Source: Pseudonocardia benzenivorans CB1190 (GTDB taxonomy: Bacteria > Actinomycetota > Actinomycetes > Mycobacteriales > Pseudonocardiaceae). From it: a DNA stretch of 64,000 nt. Below the pieces are notes generated by a model. It saw only the letters and a program-made list of their open reading frames with translations. It was not told where the DNA came from and searched no databases. A program made the translations under genes and the position numbers. This document shows, piece by piece, positions 61,287 to 64,000 of the stretch. The stretch is taken from positions 2,790,001-2,854,000 of the forward strand of contig NC_015312.1 of the NCBI RefSeq assembly GCF_000196675.2. Direction: 5' to 3'. Position 1 is the stretch's first letter, and every line of letters starts with the position of its first letter.

Positions 61287-63340
61287 GACGCGGTCTCCTT
61301 CTTGGCGACGAGGGTCAGCACGTCGTAGCGGGCCACCGACTCACCGTCCTGGCGGGTGACGTCGGCGTCCCAGCGGACCTCGCCGTAGCCCGCGGTGTCG
61401 CGCGGGGTGAGCTGCTTGCAGGTCAGCGTCACGGTCAGCTCGTCGCCGAAGCGGACCGGGGTGAGGAAGCGCAGGTCGTCGACACCGAAGTTGGCGAGCA
61501 CCGGGCCCGGGTCGGGATCGACGAACAGCCCCGCGGCCAGCGACACGACGAGGTAGCCGTGCGCGACGCGCTCGCCGAACAGCGGGTTCGCGGCCGCCGC
61601 CGCGGCGTCCATGTGCGCGTAGAAGGTGTCGCCGGTGAACTCCGCGAAGTGCTCGACGTCCTCCTGGGTGACCCGGCGCGGTCCGGCGACGATCGTGTCG
61701 CCCGGGCGCAGTTCCTCGAGGTGCTTGCGGAAGGGATGGACGTCGGTCTCCCGGCGCTGCGACCCCCGGACCCAGCGCCCGGTGATCGCCGTGAGGGTGT
61801 CGGGGTCGGCCTGGACCGCGGTGCGCTGCATGTGGTGCAGGACCCCGCGGATGCCGCCCATCTCCTCGCCGCCGCCCGCCCGGCCGGGGCCGCCGTGCAC
61901 CAGCGCGGGCAACGGCGAGCCGTGTCCGGTGGACTCCTTCGCGTCGCGCTCGTTGAGGACGAGCACGCGGCCGTGCCACGGCGCCACGCCCAGCACGATC
62001 TCGCGGGCGACGGCCGGGTCGGCCGTGACGACCGACCCCGCCAGGCTGCCGTTGCCGCGCGCGGCCAGCTCCACCACCTGCGGGATCGACGAGTAGCCCA
62101 TGACCGTCGACACCGGGCCGAACGCCTCGACGGCGTGCGGCTCGGCGCGGTCGGGGTCGGCCGTGAGCAGGACGGGGGAGAGGAACGCGCCGCGCTCGGC
62201 GTCGGCGCCGACGACGTCGACCTTCCCGGGGTCGCCGTGCACGATCCGTCCGGCGTCGGCAAGGGCGGCGATGTTGCGGCGCACCTCGCCGCGCTGGTCG
62301 AGGCTCGCGAGCGCGCCCATCCGCACGCCCTCGGCGTCGGGGGCGCCGACGACCGTCGTCGCCAGCCGCGCCGACACCGCCTCGACGACCGCCTCGACGT
62401 GCTGCTCCGGCACGAACGCGCGCCGGATGGCCGTGCACTTCTGGCCCGCCTTGATTGTCATCTCGGCGACGACGCCGGAGACGTAGAGGTCGAACTCGGG
62501 GCTGCCGGGCGCGACGTCCGGGCCCAGGATCGACATGTTGAGCGAGTCGGCCTCGGCGTTGAAGCGGACGGACTCGCGCACGATCGTCGGGTGCGTCCGC
62601 AGCGTGGCGGCGGTGGCCGCGGAGCCGGTGAACGACACCAGGTCCTGCCCGGTCAGGTGGTCGAACAGGTCGCCGACGCCGCCCGCGACGAACTGCAGCG
62701 AGCCCTCCGGCAGCAGCCCCGAGTCGATGATCAGCTCGACGAGCGCCGAGGTCAGGAACGCCGTCGGGCTCGCGGGCTTGACCAGGCTCGGCACCCCGGC
62801 GAGGAACGCGGGCGCGAGCTTCTCCAGCGGGCCCCACACCGGGAAGTTGAACGCGTTGACCTGCACCGCGACGCCGTGCAAAGGCGTCGCGACGTGCTGG
62901 CCGACGAAGGTGCCCCCGCGGCCGAGCGGCTCGACCGCCCCGTCGACGTAGACGGTGTCGTTGGGCAGCTCGCGGCGACCCTTGGACGCGTAGGCGAGCA
63001 GCACGCCGATGCCGCCGTCGACGTCGAACTTCGAGTCCGACAACGTCGCGCCGGTGCGCGCCGACACGGCGTAGAGCTCGTCGCGATGCTCGCGCAGATG
63101 CCCGGCCAGCGCCTTGAGCAGACCCGCCCGCTGGTGGAACGTCAGCTCCCGCAGCGCGGGCCCGCCGACGCCCCGGCCGTAGGAGAGCGCGGCGCCGAAG
63201 TCGACGCCCGCAGAGGAGAGCCGGGCGACCTCCTCGCCGGTCACCGCGTCGTGCAACGGGCGCGCTCCCGCGGGGTCGGGGGAGTGCCAGGCACCCGCGA
63301 CGTAGCTGCGCAGCGTCGGGACGGTGGTCGGAGCGGTCAT
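61283..63340 (-). CDS. paaZ: PaaZ, oxepin-CoA hydrolase / semialdehyde dehydrogenase
   Basis: A 685-aa bifunctional enzyme. Residues about 1-520 are an aldehyde dehydrogenase domain (NAFNFPVWGPLEKLAPA; VSFTGSAATA; FNAEADSLN; KAGQKCTAIRRAF with the catalytic Cys). Residues about 540-685 are a MaoC-like hydratase domain (FAEFTGDTFYAHMD; NPLFGERVAHGYLVVSLAAGLF). It opens the oxepin-CoA ring and oxidises the resulting semialdehyde. It is first in a leftward paaZ-paaK unit, with a PaaR-type palindrome 65 bp upstream. Confidence 0.95.
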   Translation of the reverse strand: MTAPTTVPTLRSYVAGAWHSPDPAGARPLHDAVTGEEVARLSSAGVDFGAALSYGRGVGGPALRELTFHQRAGLLKALAGHLREHRDELYAVSARTGATLSDSKFDVDGGIGVLLAYASKGRRELPNDTVYVDGAVEPLGRGGTFVGQHVATPLHGVAVQVNAFNFPVWGPLEKLAPAFLAGVPSLVKPASPTAFLTSALVELIIDSGLLPEGSLQFVAGGVGDLFDHLTGQDLVSFTGSAATAATLRTHPTIVRESVRFNAEADSLNMSILGPDVAPGSPEFDLYVSGVVAEMTIKAGQKCTAIRRAFVPEQHVEAVVEAVSARLATTVVGAPDAEGVRMGALASLDQRGEVRRNIAALADAGRIVHGDPGKVDVVGADAERGAFLSPVLLTADPDRAEPHAVEAFGPVSTVMGYSSIPQVVELAARGNGSLAGSVVTADPAVAREIVLGVAPWHGRVLVLNERDAKESTGHGSPLPALVHGGPGRAGGGEEMGGIRGVLHHMQRTAVQADPDTLTAITGRWVRGSQRRETDVHPFRKHLEELRPGDTIVAGPRRVTQEDVEHFAEFTGDTFYAHMDAAAAAANPLFGERVAHGYLVVSLAAGLFVDPDPGPVLANFGVDDLRFLTPVRFGDELTVTLTCKQLTPRDTAGYGEVRWDADVTRQDGESVARYDVLTLVAKKETAS

Positions 63341-63404
63341 CGATGGTCCTCCATCCGGCGGCGGGTCCCGTCGGCGTTCCTCGCGTGGTCTCCAGCGTGC
63401 TGCT

Positions 63405-63500
63405 GCCGAACGATCGTTCGGCTCGATGCGGGCAAGCTAGCACCTCCACCCGGCCCGACGGAACGGTCGCGGGACCCGTCGCCTGACCGATCGTTCGGTC
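63405..63500. promoter_or_regulatory. PaaR-like operators between divergent paa genes
   Basis: GCCGAACGATCGTTCGGC (63405-63422) is a perfect 18-bp palindrome matching the CNAACGNNCGTTNG pattern described for the TetR-type phenylacetyl-CoA-responsive repressor PaaR of Thermus. A second, imperfect site GACCGATCGTTCGGTC (63485-63500) keeps one exact half. They flank the divergent promoters of paaZ and the paaG-like gene, so both genes probably share control by PaaR and phenylacetyl-CoA. Confidence 0.75.
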
Positions 63501-63522
63501 GGAGAGCCGTTAGCATGAGCCG

Positions 63523-64000
63523 ATGGTCGCCGATTCCCCCGCCGTCCTCGTCGAGCGCGACAGAGCCGAGCCGGCCGTCGCCGTCGTCACGATGAACCGC
63601 CCCGACCGGCACAACGCCCTCACCGTCGAGCTCAAGGTCGCGCTGCGCGACGCGCTGGAGGCCGCCGCCGCCGACCCCTCGGTCCGCGCGGTCGTACTCA
63701 CCGGTGCGGGGCGGTCGTTCTGCGTCGGCCAGGATCTCGGTGAGCACGCGCAGACGCTGCGCGCGGGGACCGAGTTCACGACGATCGAGGAGCACTACAA
63801 CCGGATCACGCTCGCCATCGCCGAGGCGCCCAAGCCGGTGATCGCCGCGGTGAACGGCACCTGCGTCGGCGCCGGGCTCGGCTTCGCGCTGGCCGCCGAC
63901 CTGCGCGTCTCGGCCGCCGGTGCCACGTTCTCGACGGCGTTCGCGGGCATCGGCCTCACCGCCGACTCCGGGCTCTCGGCGTCGCTCGCGCACATGGTCG
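63523..64000 (+). CDS. paaG: PaaG-like enoyl-CoA hydratase/isomerase, partial
   Basis: The first about 159 residues are in the window; the gene continues past the right edge. Translation from ATG 63523 gives a crotonase-family start with TMNRPDRHNALT, the oxyanion-hole block TGAGRSFCVGQDLGEH (the CVGQDL form is typical of PaaG), VNGTCVGAGLGFALAADLRV, and FSTAFAGIGLTADSGLSASL, where PaaG has its catalytic Asp (ADSG). In the paa pathway PaaG isomerises epoxyphenylacetyl-CoA to oxepin-CoA. Lies divergent from paaZ with PaaR-like sites between. No strong ribosome site is seen before the ATG. Confidence 0.85.
   Translation, partial: MVADSPAVLVERDRAEPAVAVVTMNRPDRHNALTVELKVALRDALEAAAADPSVRAVVLTGAGRSFCVGQDLGEHAQTLRAGTEFTTIEEHYNRITLAIAEAPKPVIAAVNGTCVGAGLGFALAADLRVSAAGATFSTAFAGIGLTADSGLSASLAHMV

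Overview
The window is very GC-rich (GC at third codon positions almost throughout), with many GTG/TTG starts, tightly overlapping ATGA/GTGA gene junctions, F420-linked enzymes and a SAM-IV riboswitch. All of this points to an actinobacterial chromosome, most plausibly a Pseudonocardia-like member of the Pseudonocardiaceae; the genus is an inference from gene content. I see no tRNA, rRNA, CRISPR array, prophage or transposase.

Left part (1-17.6 kb): after a truncated Ser/Thr kinase and a PPK2 polyphosphate kinase comes a large aerobic carbon monoxide dehydrogenase (CODH) locus. It holds a LysR regulator, the maturation pair coxD (MoxR ATPase) and coxE (VWA protein), several small unknowns, and two complete, divergently transcribed coxM-coxS-coxL operons. 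Both large subunits carry the form I active-site signature AYxCSFR. The leftward operon continues into coxG and then into five consecutive single-membrane-span small proteins that I do not recognise as a described family. The rightward operon ends with an XdhC-type maturation factor fused to a YHS domain. The locus would oxidise CO (possibly at trace levels) and feed electrons to the membrane. A GIY-YIG-like protein and an AbiEi/DUF559-type nuclease-like protein sit inside it.

17.6-25 kb: a TetR regulator with two DHA2-type drug exporters, an M24 peptidase-like protein, a HAD dehalogenase-like enzyme, an SDR pseudogene with an internal deletion, and a CaiB/BaiF CoA-transferase.

25-40 kb: a catabolic island. 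A GAF-PucR regulator precedes a small protein plus HyuA/HyuB, i.e. an ATP-dependent ketone-carboxylase/hydantoinase-type complex. It is followed by SDRs, an acyl-CoA ligase, a TetR regulator, an enoyl-CoA hydratase and a Baeyer-Villiger monooxygenase with an N-terminal extension. The set fits breakdown of an alcohol/ketone, possibly aromatic, through CoA intermediates; the substrate is not determined.

40-58 kb: a bifunctional-nuclease-family protein, a type II NADH dehydrogenase, a class V aminotransferase under a SAM-IV riboswitch, and a sarcosine-oxidase-type flavoenzyme. Then come an alpha/beta hydrolase, two paralogous SMP-30 lactonases around an SDR and an orphan family-5 solute-binding lipoprotein, a frameshifted TPP-dependent E1 alpha gene, an MFS transporter, an F420-type LLM oxidoreductase, a DsbA-like thioredoxin, a P450 and a membrane EEP-family protein.

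58-64 kb: an F420/NADP oxidoreductase, an NTF2-like protein, a TetR regulator and the start of a phenylacetate (paa) catabolic region: paaK and paaZ leftward and a paaG-like hydratase rightward, with PaaR-like palindromes between them.

A family of 40-bp palindromes (six full copies and one truncated) is scattered between genes across the window and is one of the more unusual features, along with the five-protein membrane module behind coxG.
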